From: Izhakiella capsodis
GTDB taxonomy: Bacteria; Pseudomonadota; Gammaproteobacteria; Enterobacterales; Enterobacteriaceae
Reading direction: 5' to 3'
Assembly (NCBI RefSeq): GCF_900115045.1
Contig: NZ_FOVC01000001.1
Location: 310,001 to 374,000 of the forward strand
DNA: 64,000 nt
Position 1 is the first letter of the stretch. Each line of letters starts with the position of its first letter. This document shows, one piece after another, positions 33,268 to 42,359 of the stretch. A program made the translations under genes and the position numbers. The notes below the pieces were generated by a model. The model saw nothing but the letters and a program-made list of their open reading frames with translations. It made no database searches and was not told the DNA's origin.

Positions 33268-34509
33268 GTGTCCAAGCGTCGTGTAGTTGTGACCGGTCTT
33301 GGCATGTTGTCTCCTGTCGGCAATACCGTAGAGTCAACCTGGAGTGCTCTCCTTGCCGGACAGAGTGGCATCAGCCCGATCGACCATTTTGATACCAGTT
33401 CATATGCAACGCGTTTTGCAGGGCTGGTTAATGATTTTAACTGTGATGATATTATCTCGCGCAAAGATCAGCGCAAGATGGATGCCTTTATTCAATATGG
33501 GATTGTTGCTGGCGCACAGGCCATGCGGGATTCCGGTCTTGTGGTAACCGATGAAAACGCCGGACGTATAGGCGCAGCAATAGGTTCTGGCATTGGTGGA
33601 CTTGGGCTTATCGAAGATAATCACAGCTCACTGGTCAACGGCGGCCCGCGTAAAATCAGTCCGTTTTTTGTTCCGTCTACCATTGTTAACATGGTCGCAG
33701 GGCATTTAACGATTATGTATGGACTGAAGGGGCCGAGCATCTCGATTGCAACGGCCTGTACAACCGGTGTGCATAACATTGGCCATGCAGCACGCATTAT
33801 CGCCTATAACGATGCAGATGCGATGCTGGCAGGTGGTGCAGAAAAAGCCAGTACTCCGCTGGGTGTCGGCGGATTTGGTGCTGCGCGCGCGCTTTCTACG
33901 CGCAATGAAGATCCTCAGGCTGCCAGTCGCCCTTGGGATAAAGATCGTGATGGCTTTGTACTGGGTGATGGTGCCGGTATTCTGATGCTCGAAGAGTATG
34001 AGCACGCAAAAAAACGCGGCGCTAAAATCTACGCAGAGGTGGTTGGTTTTGGTATGAGCAGTGATGCCTACCATATGACTTCTCCACCTGAAAATGGAGC
34101 CGGTGCCGCGTTGGCGATGGTGAATGCGATTCGCGATGCGCAAATTAGTGTAGAGCAGATCGGTTATATCAATGCCCACGGCACCTCAACGCCGGCGGGT
34201 GATATTGCCGAAGCCCAGGCGGTGAAATCGGTGTTCGGTGCGGCCGCCAGTAAAGTGATGGTCAGTTCGACGAAGTCGATGACCGGGCACTTGCTTGGTG
34301 CAGCGGGTGCAATTGAAGCCATCTACTCCATCCTGGCGCTACGCGATAAAAGCATTCCGCCTACGATTAATCTGGATAACCCGGATGTAGGTTGCGATCT
34401 GGATTTTGTACCGCATACGGCACGTCAGGTTGATACGCTGGAGTACACGCTGTGTAATTCCTTTGGTTTCGGCGGCACAAACGGCTCGCTCATCTTCAAA
34501 CGCCTCTAG
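33268..34509 (+). CDS. fabF: 3-oxoacyl-ACP synthase II FabF
   Basis: 413-residue elongation condensing enzyme, important for cis-vaccenate formation and temperature adaptation. Active-site Cys in ISIATACTTGVHNIG, and the two His in INAHGTSTPAGD and STKSMTGHLLGAAG. The start codon is GTG at 33268 with GGAGGAC upstream, giving the family start MSKRRVVVTGLGMLSPVG. Ends the fab cluster with a terminator. Confidence 0.97.
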   Translation: MSKRRVVVTGLGMLSPVGNTVESTWSALLAGQSGISPIDHFDTSSYATRFAGLVNDFNCDDIISRKDQRKMDAFIQYGIVAGAQAMRDSGLVVTDENAGRIGAAIGSGIGGLGLIEDNHSSLVNGGPRKISPFFVPSTIVNMVAGHLTIMYGLKGPSISIATACTTGVHNIGHAARIIAYNDADAMLAGGAEKASTPLGVGGFGAARALSTRNEDPQAASRPWDKDRDGFVLGDGAGILMLEEYEHAKKRGAKIYAEVVGFGMSSDAYHMTSPPENGAGAALAMVNAIRDAQISVEQIGYINAHGTSTPAGDIAEAQAVKSVFGAAASKVMVSSTKSMTGHLLGAAGAIEAIYSILALRDKSIPPTINLDNPDVGCDLDFVPHTARQVDTLEYTLCNSFGFGGTNGSLIFKRL

Positions 34510-34539
34510 CCGCTATTTCACCAAAATCTTCTTATACAG

Positions 34540-34563
34540 GGCCCGTAACGCGGGCCTTTTTCA
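34540..34563 (+). terminator. Rho-independent terminator of fabF
   Basis: GGCCCG (34540-34545) pairs with CGGGCC (34551-34556) around a 5-base loop and is followed by TTTTTC. It lies about 30 bases after the fabF stop. Confidence 0.88.
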
Positions 34564-34647
34564 TTCCCGGTAAATTATTATCTTTCGTGGATGATTCCTT
34601 TGTACGGTCTGGTACTCTTAAGCTAAAAATATCCTACGGGAAAACCG

Positions 34648-35457
34648 ATGATGCTGATTAACGGGGTTGCGCAACATCAGCTTGATGCCCGGGACCGCGC
34701 AATACAATTTGGTGATGGCTGCTTCACCACCGCCAGAGTGCGCCAGGGGAAAGTGGTCTGGCACAATGCACATCTGATGCGCCTTAAACAAGCCTGCCAG
34801 CGGCTAATGATCGCGCAAACAGACTGGACGAAGCTTGATAAAGAGATGCGCAGGCTGGCATCCCAACAGGATCAGGCGGTGCTGAAAATAATCATCACCC
34901 GTGGTGCTGGCGGTCGGGGTTACAGCATGGCGGGTTGCGGCTCGCCTGTGCGAATACTGAGTTGCTCTCCTTATCCCACCCATTATTCCGGCCTGCGTGA
35001 AAGTGGCGCCCACCTGATGCTGGTTTCGACGCCGCTGGGTTCTAACCCCGTATTGGCTGGACTCAAGCACCTTAATCGCCTTGAACAGATTCTTATTCGT
35101 GCCGAACTGGACGCAAAGACAGCAGATGAAGCGCTGGTGCTTGACACTGAAGGTCGGCTGGTAGAATGTTGTGCCGCCAACCTGTTCTGGCGTAAGGGCA
35201 AGCAACTTTTTACCCCCGACTTATCCCGCTGTGGTGTGGCCGGGCTTGCCCGTCACCATCTGATACAACAGGCGCAATTATTGGGTTGGACGGTGGCGTT
35301 TGTGCGTGAAACACCGGAGGTATTAAGCGATGCCGAGGAGGTTTTTATCTGTAACGCGCTGATGCCGCTGGTGCCGGTTATTCAGGCAGAAACATACCGC
35401 TTTACGTCGCGGGCGTTCTACCATCAGCTGACAGAAAACAATGACGATTGGAAATAA
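34648..35457 (+). CDS. pabC: Aminodeoxychorismate lyase PabC
   Basis: 269-residue PLP enzyme (fold type IV) releasing pyruvate from aminodeoxychorismate to give p-aminobenzoate for folate. Key blocks: IQFGDGCFTTARV near the start, the PLP-Lys segment GLKHLNRLEQILIRAEL, and DEALVLDTEGRLVECCAANLFWR. First of a tightly packed group pabC-mltG-tmk-holB-ycfH, in which most genes overlap or touch. Confidence 0.95.
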   Translation: MMLINGVAQHQLDARDRAIQFGDGCFTTARVRQGKVVWHNAHLMRLKQACQRLMIAQTDWTKLDKEMRRLASQQDQAVLKIIITRGAGGRGYSMAGCGSPVRILSCSPYPTHYSGLRESGAHLMLVSTPLGSNPVLAGLKHLNRLEQILIRAELDAKTADEALVLDTEGRLVECCAANLFWRKGKQLFTPDLSRCGVAGLARHHLIQQAQLLGWTVAFVRETPEVLSDAEEVFICNALMPLVPVIQAETYRFTSRAFYHQLTENNDDWK

Positions 35458-35458
35458 T

Positions 35459-36475
35459 ATGACGAAAAAGCGCAAAATATTGTGGAGCGCGTTGGTTGTG
35501 CTGATCATTGCGGCTGGCGGCGTTTACTGGAAGGTTAAACAGTTTGCCGCGTCACGGTTGATGATGAATCAGGCGTTAATTTTTACTCTGCCAGCCGGAA
35601 CCGGTCGGATAGGGCTTGAAGAGAAGCTGGTGGATCAAAAATTAATTGGCAGCGGTCCCTGGTTCGATTTGCTGTTAAAAATCGAGCCAGGTCTGGCGCA
35701 ATTCAAAGCAGGAACCTACCGTTTCCAGCCGTCGATGACGGTGCGTGAAATGCTGGCGCTGCTGGTTAGTGGCAAAGAAGCCCAGTTTCCTATCCGCTTT
35801 ATTGAAGGTTCGCGACTGAGTGAGTGGCTGCAGCAGCTGCGCACAGCCCCCTATATAAAACACACGCTTAAACAGGATGATGCCCAGGCGGTTGAAAAAG
35901 CGCTTGATTTGAAAAACGGTGCTGAGGGCTGGTTTTATCCGGATACCTACTCTTATACCGCTAATACCAGCGATGTGGCAATCCTCGAGCGCGCTCATCA
36001 GCGCATGGAACAGATCGTGACTCCGTTATGGCAGCATCGGCAAGACGGTTTACCCTATGCCGATCCTACGGCCATGATTACGATGGCGTCGATGGTGGAA
36101 AAAGAGACGGCGTTACCCGCGGAGCGTGCGCGCGTAGCCTCGGTGTTTATTAACCGATTACGGCTGGGAATGCGTCTCCAGACCGATCCTACGGTGATTT
36201 ACGGCATGGGCGATAAATACAAAGGCGTGCTCACGCGCACCGATCTCGAAACGCCCACGGCCTATAACACCTATACTATTAACGGGCTACCACCCGGTCC
36301 GATCGCTATGCCTGGCAAAGCCTCACTGGAAGCGGCCGCTCATCCTGATCATACTCACTACCTCTATTTTGTTGCTGACGGTAAAGGCGGTCATACCTTT
36401 AGCACCAATCTGGCCAGCCACAACCGAGCGGTAGATGTCTGGCGGCGAATCGAAAAGGAAAAGCATGAAAAGTAA
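35459..36475 (+). CDS. mltG: Endolytic murein transglycosylase MltG (YceG)
   Basis: 338-residue inner-membrane protein that cuts nascent glycan strands and helps set their length. One N-terminal membrane helix (ILWSALVVLIIAAGGVYW), a LysM-like subdomain (FKAGTYRFQPSMTVREMLALL) and the YceG catalytic domain with MASMVEKETALP (catalytic Glu) and LQTDPTVIYGMG and ETPTAYNTYTINGLPPGPI. ATG at 35459 sits two bases after the pabC stop. The last 11 bases overlap tmk. Confidence 0.95.
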   Translation: MTKKRKILWSALVVLIIAAGGVYWKVKQFAASRLMMNQALIFTLPAGTGRIGLEEKLVDQKLIGSGPWFDLLLKIEPGLAQFKAGTYRFQPSMTVREMLALLVSGKEAQFPIRFIEGSRLSEWLQQLRTAPYIKHTLKQDDAQAVEKALDLKNGAEGWFYPDTYSYTANTSDVAILERAHQRMEQIVTPLWQHRQDGLPYADPTAMITMASMVEKETALPAERARVASVFINRLRLGMRLQTDPTVIYGMGDKYKGVLTRTDLETPTAYNTYTINGLPPGPIAMPGKASLEAAAHPDHTHYLYFVADGKGGHTFSTNLASHNRAVDVWRRIEKEKHEK

Positions 36476-37097
36476 GTTTATCGTCATCGAGGGGCTGGAG
36501 GGTGCCGGTAAAACGACTGCGCGCGATGCGCTGGTTGCAGAATTACAGGGCCATGGGATCACTGACCTGGTTTTTACCCGGGAACCGGGTGGTACGCCGC
36601 TGGCCGAAAAGCTACGCGATCTGATTAAACAGGGTATTGATGGCGAAGTTATCAGCCATCGTGCCGAACTCCTTATGCTGTACGCTGCGCGTGTGCAGCT
36701 GGTGGAAAACGTCATAAAGCCAGCGCTGGCGCGCGGCAGTTGGGTAATTGGCGATCGTCACGATCTCTCTTCGCAAGCTTATCAGGGAGGTGGTCGCTGT
36801 ATGGACGCCACCCTGATGGCGACGCTTCGTCAGACCATTCTGGGCGATTTTAGTCCCGATTTAACGCTTTACCTCGACGTTACCCCGGAAGCTGGCTTGC
36901 AGCGAGCCCGTACACGCGGTGAGCTGGACAGAATTGAGCAGGAGTCACTGAGTTTCTTCCACCGCACCCGTGAGCGTTATCTGACGCTGGCTGCTGACGA
37001 TGACAGCATCAGAACGATTGATGCCATGCGACCTCTGGAGAGGGTAACCGCCGACATTCGCCTCACCCTGGCCCAATGGTTGCAGGAACAGAAATGA
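36465..37097 (+). CDS. tmk: Thymidylate kinase Tmk
   Basis: 210-residue dTMP kinase. P-loop IEGLEGAGKTTARDAL near the N-terminus, the DRHDLSSQAYQGGGR (DR(Y/H) motif) and the LID region around RARTRGELDRIEQES. The start ATG at 36465 lies inside the end of mltG (11-base overlap), as in E. coli, and the end overlaps holB by four bases (ATGA). Confidence 0.96.
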   Translation: MKSKFIVIEGLEGAGKTTARDALVAELQGHGITDLVFTREPGGTPLAEKLRDLIKQGIDGEVISHRAELLMLYAARVQLVENVIKPALARGSWVIGDRHDLSSQAYQGGGRCMDATLMATLRQTILGDFSPDLTLYLDVTPEAGLQRARTRGELDRIEQESLSFFHRTRERYLTLAADDDSIRTIDAMRPLERVTADIRLTLAQWLQEQK

Positions 37098-38092
37098 ATT
37101 GGTATCCCTGGCTTAACGTACCTTATCGACAGCTTATTGAACAACACCAGCAGGGACGGGCTCATCATGCGCTACTCATTCAGGCGCAACCGGGTATGGG
37201 CGATGCGTCTCTGGTTTGGGGTCTCAGTCGCTGGCTTATGTGTCAGCAACGTGACGGGCTGAAAAGTTGTGGCCGCTGCCACAGCTGTCAGCTCATGGAG
37301 GCCTCAACGCATCCTGACTGGTATAAACTTGCTGCCGAGCAGGGAAAAAGTGCGCTCGGAATCGATGCTGTGCGTTCGCTGGCTGAAAAGCTTTATCACC
37401 GTTCACAACAGGGTGGAGAAAAAGTCGTCTGGATCCCCGATGCAGGCCAACTGACGGAGGCGGCGGCCAACGCCCTGCTGAAAACGTTGGAGGAACCGTC
37501 AGCCAATACCTGGTTTGTACTCTGCTGCCACCAGCCAGGACGGTTGTTGGCAACGTTACGCAGCCGCTGTATTTGCTGGCATCTGCCGCCGCCCGAGGAG
37601 TCTTTCAGCCTGAAGTGGTTGCAAAGCCAGACGCAGAAAAATCTACAAGAAATGACGACGTCGCTACGTCTGAGCGGTGGCGCACCGGCTGCTGCGCTCG
37701 AACTGCTAAATGATAAACCCTGGTCTGCCCGCCAGGCGCTGTGCCAGGGGTTGCAGGACGGTCTGTCACAGGATTTGCTCAGCCTGATGAAACATCTTAA
37801 TCACGAAGATGCAGCGCAGCGTATCAGCTGGCTGAGTATGCTGCTGCTGGATGCGTTGAAATGGCAACAGAGTGGTGAAATGATGCTGACTAATGTCGAT
37901 AGCCTGCCGCTGGTGAAACAGCTTGCCAGCCGTTTGCCAGCCAGTGTACTGGATGAGAGTTTACGTCAGTGGCTTCGCTGTCGCGAACAATTACTGAGTG
38001 TGACGTCGGTAAACCGTGAACTGGTGCTGACTGACCAATTATTACGCTGGGAACAACTATTGATTGCTACCAGCCCGTTACAGGCTAAATAA
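37094..38092 (+). CDS. holB: DNA polymerase III delta' subunit HolB
   Basis: 332-residue clamp-loader subunit. N-terminal MNWYPWLNVPYRQLIEQHQ, the degenerate P-loop QAQPGMGDASLVWGLS, the four-Cys zinc site CGRCHSCQLM with an earlier Cys, and the sensor-type motif TEAAANALLKTLEEPSANTWF followed by LLATLRSRC containing the SRC Arg-finger. Divergent from E. coli in the C-terminal third, as is usual for this subunit. Overlaps tmk by ATGA. Confidence 0.95.
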   Translation: MNWYPWLNVPYRQLIEQHQQGRAHHALLIQAQPGMGDASLVWGLSRWLMCQQRDGLKSCGRCHSCQLMEASTHPDWYKLAAEQGKSALGIDAVRSLAEKLYHRSQQGGEKVVWIPDAGQLTEAAANALLKTLEEPSANTWFVLCCHQPGRLLATLRSRCICWHLPPPEESFSLKWLQSQTQKNLQEMTTSLRLSGGAPAAALELLNDKPWSARQALCQGLQDGLSQDLLSLMKHLNHEDAAQRISWLSMLLLDALKWQQSGEMMLTNVDSLPLVKQLASRLPASVLDESLRQWLRCREQLLSVTSVNRELVLTDQLLRWEQLLIATSPLQAK

Positions 38093-38094
38093 CG

Positions 38095-38898
38095 ATGTTC
38101 CTGGTTGACTCTCATTGCCATCTTGATGGCTTGGATTATGAAAATTTACATCATGATATTGATGACGTGCTGGCAAAAGCCGCCGCACGTGACGTGAAAT
38201 TCTGCCTGGCAGTGGCGACGACCCTACCGGGTTATCGGGCAATGGTGAAGCAGATTGGCGAGCGGTCCAACGTAGCCTATTCCTGCGGCGTACACCCGCT
38301 TAATCTGGACGAAGAGTGGGATTTTAGCGAACTTCATCAGCTCGCTGCCGATGAGCGCGTCGTTGCGCTCGGTGAAACCGGGCTGGATTATTATTATCAC
38401 CCGGAAACCCGCCAGCGGCAGCAGGACTCTTTCCGCGAGCATATCCGCGTGGGCCGACAGCTTAACAAACCGGTTATCGTTCATACGCGCGACGCGCGCG
38501 ATGACACCCTGACGCTGCTGCGGGAAGAGCGTGCAGATGAATGTGGTGGCGTACTGCACTGCTTTACTGAAGACCGGCATACAGCGGAGCAGTTGCTCGA
38601 TCTGGGCTTTTATATCTCTTTTTCTGGTATTGTAACATTTCGTAACGCCGATGCGCTTCGTGATGTCGCGCGCTACGTGCCCCTTGATCGTCTGCTGGTA
38701 GAAACCGATTCGCCCTATCTTGCGCCGGTGCCACATCGCGGTAAGCAGAACCAACCGGCCTTTACCCGTGAGGTTGCGGAATATATGGCGGTGTTGAAAG
38801 ACGTCAGCGTAAAGGAACTGGCACGGGTAACGACGGCGAACTTTTCCCGGCTGTTTCACCTCGATCCAGAAAAGTTGGGACTCAGCGTCGGCGGCTGA
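38095..38898 (+). CDS. ycfH: TatD-family metal-dependent hydrolase YcfH
   Basis: 267-residue TIM-barrel metallohydrolase related to TatD DNase; E. coli YcfH is a putative 3'-5' deoxyribonuclease. Metal ligands are visible in DSHCHLDGLDY, GETGLDYYYHPE, IVHTRDARDD, GVLHCFTED and ETDSPYLAPVPHRGK. It begins two bases after holB, so it belongs to the pabC-holB unit. In E. coli ptsG and fhuE follow; here hinT follows directly. Confidence 0.95.
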   Translation: MFLVDSHCHLDGLDYENLHHDIDDVLAKAAARDVKFCLAVATTLPGYRAMVKQIGERSNVAYSCGVHPLNLDEEWDFSELHQLAADERVVALGETGLDYYYHPETRQRQQDSFREHIRVGRQLNKPVIVHTRDARDDTLTLLREERADECGGVLHCFTEDRHTAEQLLDLGFYISFSGIVTFRNADALRDVARYVPLDRLLVETDSPYLAPVPHRGKQNQPAFTREVAEYMAVLKDVSVKELARVTTANFSRLFHLDPEKLGLSVGG

Positions 38899-38922
38899 TA
38901 AGCTGCCGCCACGCTTCCGGTT

Positions 38923-38948
38923 ATGCCTGACGGCTCAACGTCAGGCAT
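38923..38948 (+). terminator. Strong hairpin after ycfH, possible terminator
   Basis: A perfect 10-bp stem (ATGCCTGACG 38923-38932 with CGTCAGGCAT 38939-38948), 6-base loop, without a U-tract. It may stabilise the 3' end or act with Rho. The remaining intergenic bases to 39084 contain the hinT promoter region and no trace of ptsG. Confidence 0.5.
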
Positions 38949-39084
38949 CCTGTCCGCGCTAATAACTATTTTGCGCATCCGGGAACGGTTTTCGGCTTGA
39001 AAGAAAACAAATTTTTCGATCATACTGACAGAATGAACCCGGGAAATTATTTTCGTATCCATTCTACCGCTAAGGATTTGTATC

Positions 39085-39435
39085 ATGGCAGCAGAAACGA
39101 TTTTCAGTAAAATCATTCGTCGCGAGATCCCTGCTGATATTGTCTATCAGGATGAGTTGGTGACGGCATTTCGCGATATTTCTCCAAGGGCACCGACGCA
39201 TATTCTGATTATTCCCAATGTTGAAATTGCTACCAGTAATGATGTCCTGCCAGAGCACGAGGCAGCGCTGGGGCGTTTATTTACTGCCGCGGCGAAAATC
39301 GCCCGGCAGGAGGGCATTGCGGAGAACGGTTACCGACTGATTGTAAACTGTAATGAGCACGGCGGTCAGGAGGTTTATCACATCCATATGCATTTGCTGG
39401 GCGGGCGTCCGCTAGGACCGATACTGGCCAACTGA
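39085..39435 (+). CDS. hinT: Purine nucleoside phosphoramidase HinT
   Basis: 116-residue histidine-triad hydrolase of AMP-amino acid phosphoramidates such as lysyl-AMP. The HIT motif HIHMHLLGG with the catalytic His is near residue 99-107, preceded by NEHGGQEVY. N-terminal ETIFSKIIRREIPADIVYQD is typical. AAGGATTTG precedes the ATG. Forms a rightward unit with ycfL, lpoB, thiK, nagZ and ycfP, as in E. coli. Confidence 0.96.
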   Translation: MAAETIFSKIIRREIPADIVYQDELVTAFRDISPRAPTHILIIPNVEIATSNDVLPEHEAALGRLFTAAAKIARQEGIAENGYRLIVNCNEHGGQEVYHIHMHLLGGRPLGPILAN

Positions 39436-39455
39436 TACGGAGCAAAATTTTCATC

Positions 39456-39824
39456 ATGCGCCTGATTTTGTTCACTCTGGTTATGCTGCCGCTGCTTACA
39501 GCCTGTAGCAGCGATCGCACGATGATAAACACGTCTCAATCGCTGGTAATGGAATCCGACGTACTGTCTGCCGGCATCACGACCAATCAGCCTGCTATTT
39601 CAGTGAATAATGGACAACAGCAGGCTACGTCAGTGCTCTACAACGAGCAGGATCACCCGGTGAGGCTCAATTATCGCTTCTACTGGTATAACGATAAAGG
39701 GCTGCAAATTCTGCCTTTTGAAAAGCCACGCGAAATTACGGTGCCGGCACACAGTAAAGTCGATATTACATCACTAACAGGAAATCTGACGGCCAGTAAA
39801 GTCAGACTTTATCTTTATCTTTGA
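39456..39824 (+). CDS. ycfL: Lipoprotein YcfL (DUF1425)
   Basis: 122-residue lipoprotein of unknown function. Signal peptide with lipobox LTAC and Cys at residue 17, followed by SSDR; Ser at +2 predicts outer-membrane sorting. The domain has the family pattern VRLNYRFYWYNDKGLQI and the ending KVRLYLYL. Genetically conserved next to lpoB, which activates PBP1B, but no direct role is known. Confidence 0.92.
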   Translation: MRLILFTLVMLPLLTACSSDRTMINTSQSLVMESDVLSAGITTNQPAISVNNGQQQATSVLYNEQDHPVRLNYRFYWYNDKGLQILPFEKPREITVPAHSKVDITSLTGNLTASKVRLYLYL

Positions 39825-39841
39825 GAGGGAAGGGCGTGAAA

Positions 39842-40444
39842 ATGCGTTTAACCAGATTGACTGGCTTGCTGTCGCTGTCATTACTGCTTAGCGGCTGTAT
39901 CGTTCAACAGCAAAAACCGGCCCCCATTGAGGCTACGCAGCCTACATCAACACAGCCGCCGGTTACGGTATCGCAGCCGCCGCAGCCGGCACAACAACCG
40001 CTGCCGGGTGTTCCTCAACCTCCTAAGCTTCAGACGTTTGACTGGAATGGCAGTGTCCAGCCTCTGATAGCGCAAATGCTGAATGCCGATGGTGTTACTC
40101 CTGGCAGCGTACTGCTGGTTGCAGGAACCCGCAACAACACTAATGGTAGCATCCAGCTGGCAAGCGTGAGGGACTCGGTGATTAATGTACTGAGTACTCA
40201 ACATCAGTTCAGGCTTGTACCACCTGAGCAGTTACAGGCGGCGCGTCAAAGTCTTGGGCTTTCTTCAACTGATAGCCTGATTACACGCAGTAAAGCTATT
40301 GGCATTGCACGTGCGGCCAATGCGCAGTATGTGCTCTATACCTCCGTTAACGGCGATGCGAAAAGCCCGACGCTGGACATGCTGTTAATGCTGGTTCAGT
40401 CCGGCGAAATGGTCTGGTCTGGTAACAGCGTTGTTCAAAACTGA
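39842..40444 (+). CDS. lpoB: PBP1B activator lipoprotein LpoB
   Basis: About 200-residue outer-membrane lipoprotein that spans the periplasm to stimulate PBP1B. Lipobox LSGC with Cys19 (from the ATG at 39842), a Pro/Gln-rich disordered linker from about 25 to 65, and a globular domain starting TFDWNGSVQPLIAQML with LGLSSTDSLITRSKAIGIAR and YVLYTSVNG. A GTG at 39836 or TTG at 39821 are alternative starts; the two nearer ones both have purine-rich sites. Overlaps thiK by 14 bases. Confidence 0.94.
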   Translation: MRLTRLTGLLSLSLLLSGCIVQQQKPAPIEATQPTSTQPPVTVSQPPQPAQQPLPGVPQPPKLQTFDWNGSVQPLIAQMLNADGVTPGSVLLVAGTRNNTNGSIQLASVRDSVINVLSTQHQFRLVPPEQLQAARQSLGLSSTDSLITRSKAIGIARAANAQYVLYTSVNGDAKSPTLDMLLMLVQSGEMVWSGNSVVQN

Positions 40445-41279
40445 TCCCGCGTTACAGCGTATGATTAAGCAGGTATTTCCGGCGGCGCAAGCCGTCGGTT
40501 CTGCTGCCTCACTACAGGGGCTTACCGGCCTGACATACCGGCTTGAGTACGACGGCCATCCGCTGATAGCACGACGTCAGCCGCAAGCCGGACAGGAGAT
40601 CCCGGGCGTTAACCGCCAGCGAGAATACCATCTGTTACGTAAGCTCGCTGCTGATGGCCTTGCGCCTGTCCCTCTCGGCTGGAAATCACCTTGGCTGTTG
40701 CTTGAGTGGACACCAGGAGAGAACGCAGCAAAGATGACGGCTGAGTGCTTTGAGCAGCAGCTACTGCCGTTGCTGTGTCGTTTGCATCGCCTGCCGCCTG
40801 TTGGTTCGACCCTTAATCTTCCGGCGTTACTCTGGCGCTACTGGCAGCTTTGCCATCCGCGTGAGAAAAGTGCGCGCTGGCTCAGGCAGTTAAAGCGTCT
40901 AACGCGTAGTGGGTTGCCATCTGGGCTGCGTAAGTCTCTTTTACATCTCGATATCCACCGTGGGAATCTGCTGCAGACCCCGCAGGGGCTCCGGCTGATT
41001 GACTGGGAGTACGCTGCGGAGGGTGATGTCGCGCTGGAGCTCTGCATGCTCAGGTGCGGTGATGTAATTGCCTCTGAACGCTGGTCGTTTTGGCTCGATA
41101 GTTATGCGCATGCCATGTCGCTAAATCCCGGGCTACTGGCGCTTAAGATTGAGCGCTGGCGTCCCTGGGTGCAATTATTAATGGCCAGCTGGTACAGTCT
41201 GCGCGCCAGTCAGAGTCAGGATGAGGCACTCATACTGCTGGCGCGCGAAGCCCTGCTTCAGATTGAACAGGAACAATGA
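40431..41279 (+). CDS. thiK: Thiamine kinase ThiK
   Basis: 282-residue APH/choline-kinase-fold enzyme that phosphorylates thiamine in salvage. Catalytic loop HLDIHRGNLLQ and the metal-binding LIDWEYAAEGDVALEL are clear. N-terminal nucleotide region (LTGLTYRLEYDG, LIARRQP) is weaker, as in E. coli ThiK. A TTG at 40431, overlapping lpoB, gives an N-terminus that aligns with E. coli; the first ATG (40461) would drop 10 residues. The start is therefore uncertain. Confidence 0.9.
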   Translation: MFKTDPALQRMIKQVFPAAQAVGSAASLQGLTGLTYRLEYDGHPLIARRQPQAGQEIPGVNRQREYHLLRKLAADGLAPVPLGWKSPWLLLEWTPGENAAKMTAECFEQQLLPLLCRLHRLPPVGSTLNLPALLWRYWQLCHPREKSARWLRQLKRLTRSGLPSGLRKSLLHLDIHRGNLLQTPQGLRLIDWEYAAEGDVALELCMLRCGDVIASERWSFWLDSYAHAMSLNPGLLALKIERWRPWVQLLMASWYSLRASQSQDEALILLAREALLQIEQEQ

Positions 41280-41294
41280 AGAAAAGAGGTTGAT

Positions 41295-42320
41295 GTGGGT
41301 CCGGTAATGTTAGATGTTTCTGGCTATGAGCTGGATGCTGAAGAGCGTGAAATACTGCAACATCCGCTGGTCGGCGGATTGATTCTGTTCGCCCGAAACT
41401 ATCATGACCCGGCGCAGTTGCAGGCGTTGATTGCGCAAATACGGCAGACTTGCCGACAGCGGCTGATTATCGCGGTCGATCAGGAGGGTGGGCGAGTACA
41501 GCGCTTTCGTGATGGCTTCACTATGCTGCCGGCAATGCAGTCATTTGCCGCGCTTCATCCGCGGCTAAAAGCGCGTCAGCTGGCCCAGGAAGCTGGCTGG
41601 CTGATGGCAGCAGAAATGACCGCCCTGGATATCGATATCAGCTTCGCTCCGGTACTGGATATCGGTCATATGTGCAGCGCAATCGACGACCGTTCATTTC
41701 ATGAAAAGCCCGGGATTGCGCTAGATATGGCTCGTGCATTTATTACCGGTATGCACAGTGCGGGGATGAAATGCACCGGCAAGCATTTTCCCGGTCACGG
41801 CGCGGTGGCGGCTGATTCTCATAAAGAGACTCCGTGCGATAGGCGTGCGGCTGAACAGATTTTCAATCATGACATGACGATCTTCCGCCAGTTAATTATC
41901 GAGTGCCAGCTGGATGCCATCATGCCCGCACACGTTATCTATACTGATGTTGATCCACGACCTGCCAGCGGTTCATCGTACTGGCTAAAGACGGTGCTGC
42001 GTCAGCAGCTGAATTTTGGAGGCGTTATTTTCTCTGACGATTTGTCGATGGAGGGCGCGGCCGTCATGGGGAGTTATGCTGAGCGTGCTCAAGCGTCCCT
42101 CAGCGCGGGTTGCGACATGATTCTGGTGTGTAACAATCGTCAGGGAGCGGTCAGCGCGCTGGATAATTTGCCACAGATTAAGGCAGAGCGCGTTAGTGGG
42201 TTATATCATAGTGCACGACATGACCGCCGACAGCTGCAGGAAAGCAGCCGTTGGAAGCGTGCCAGCGCTACGCTCAGCGACTTGCAGCAGCGCTGGCAGG
42301 AGCATAAAGCAGTCCGGTAG
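41295..42320 (+). CDS. nagZ: Beta-N-acetylglucosaminidase NagZ
   Basis: 341-residue cytoplasmic GH3 enzyme that removes GlcNAc from anhydro-muropeptides in cell-wall recycling; its products induce AmpC in AmpR systems. Start GTG at 41295 gives MGPVMLDVSGYELDAEE. Catalytic features: GKHFPGHGAVAADSHKETP (the His-Asp general acid/base dyad loop) and the nucleophile in GVIFSDDLSMEGAA. NagK, which normally phosphorylates the released GlcNAc, is missing from its usual slot in this window. Confidence 0.96.
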   Translation: MGPVMLDVSGYELDAEEREILQHPLVGGLILFARNYHDPAQLQALIAQIRQTCRQRLIIAVDQEGGRVQRFRDGFTMLPAMQSFAALHPRLKARQLAQEAGWLMAAEMTALDIDISFAPVLDIGHMCSAIDDRSFHEKPGIALDMARAFITGMHSAGMKCTGKHFPGHGAVAADSHKETPCDRRAAEQIFNHDMTIFRQLIIECQLDAIMPAHVIYTDVDPRPASGSSYWLKTVLRQQLNFGGVIFSDDLSMEGAAVMGSYAERAQASLSAGCDMILVCNNRQGAVSALDNLPQIKAERVSGLYHSARHDRRQLQESSRWKRASATLSDLQQRWQEHKAVR

Positions 42321-42359
42321 TGCTGATCCCGCCGGGGTGTTAAGTATTGGAGGAAAGCA

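Noticed and set aside
38224..38859. 211-codon frame antisense to ycfH
   Set aside because: Fully antisense to a conserved metallohydrolase and without family resemblance.
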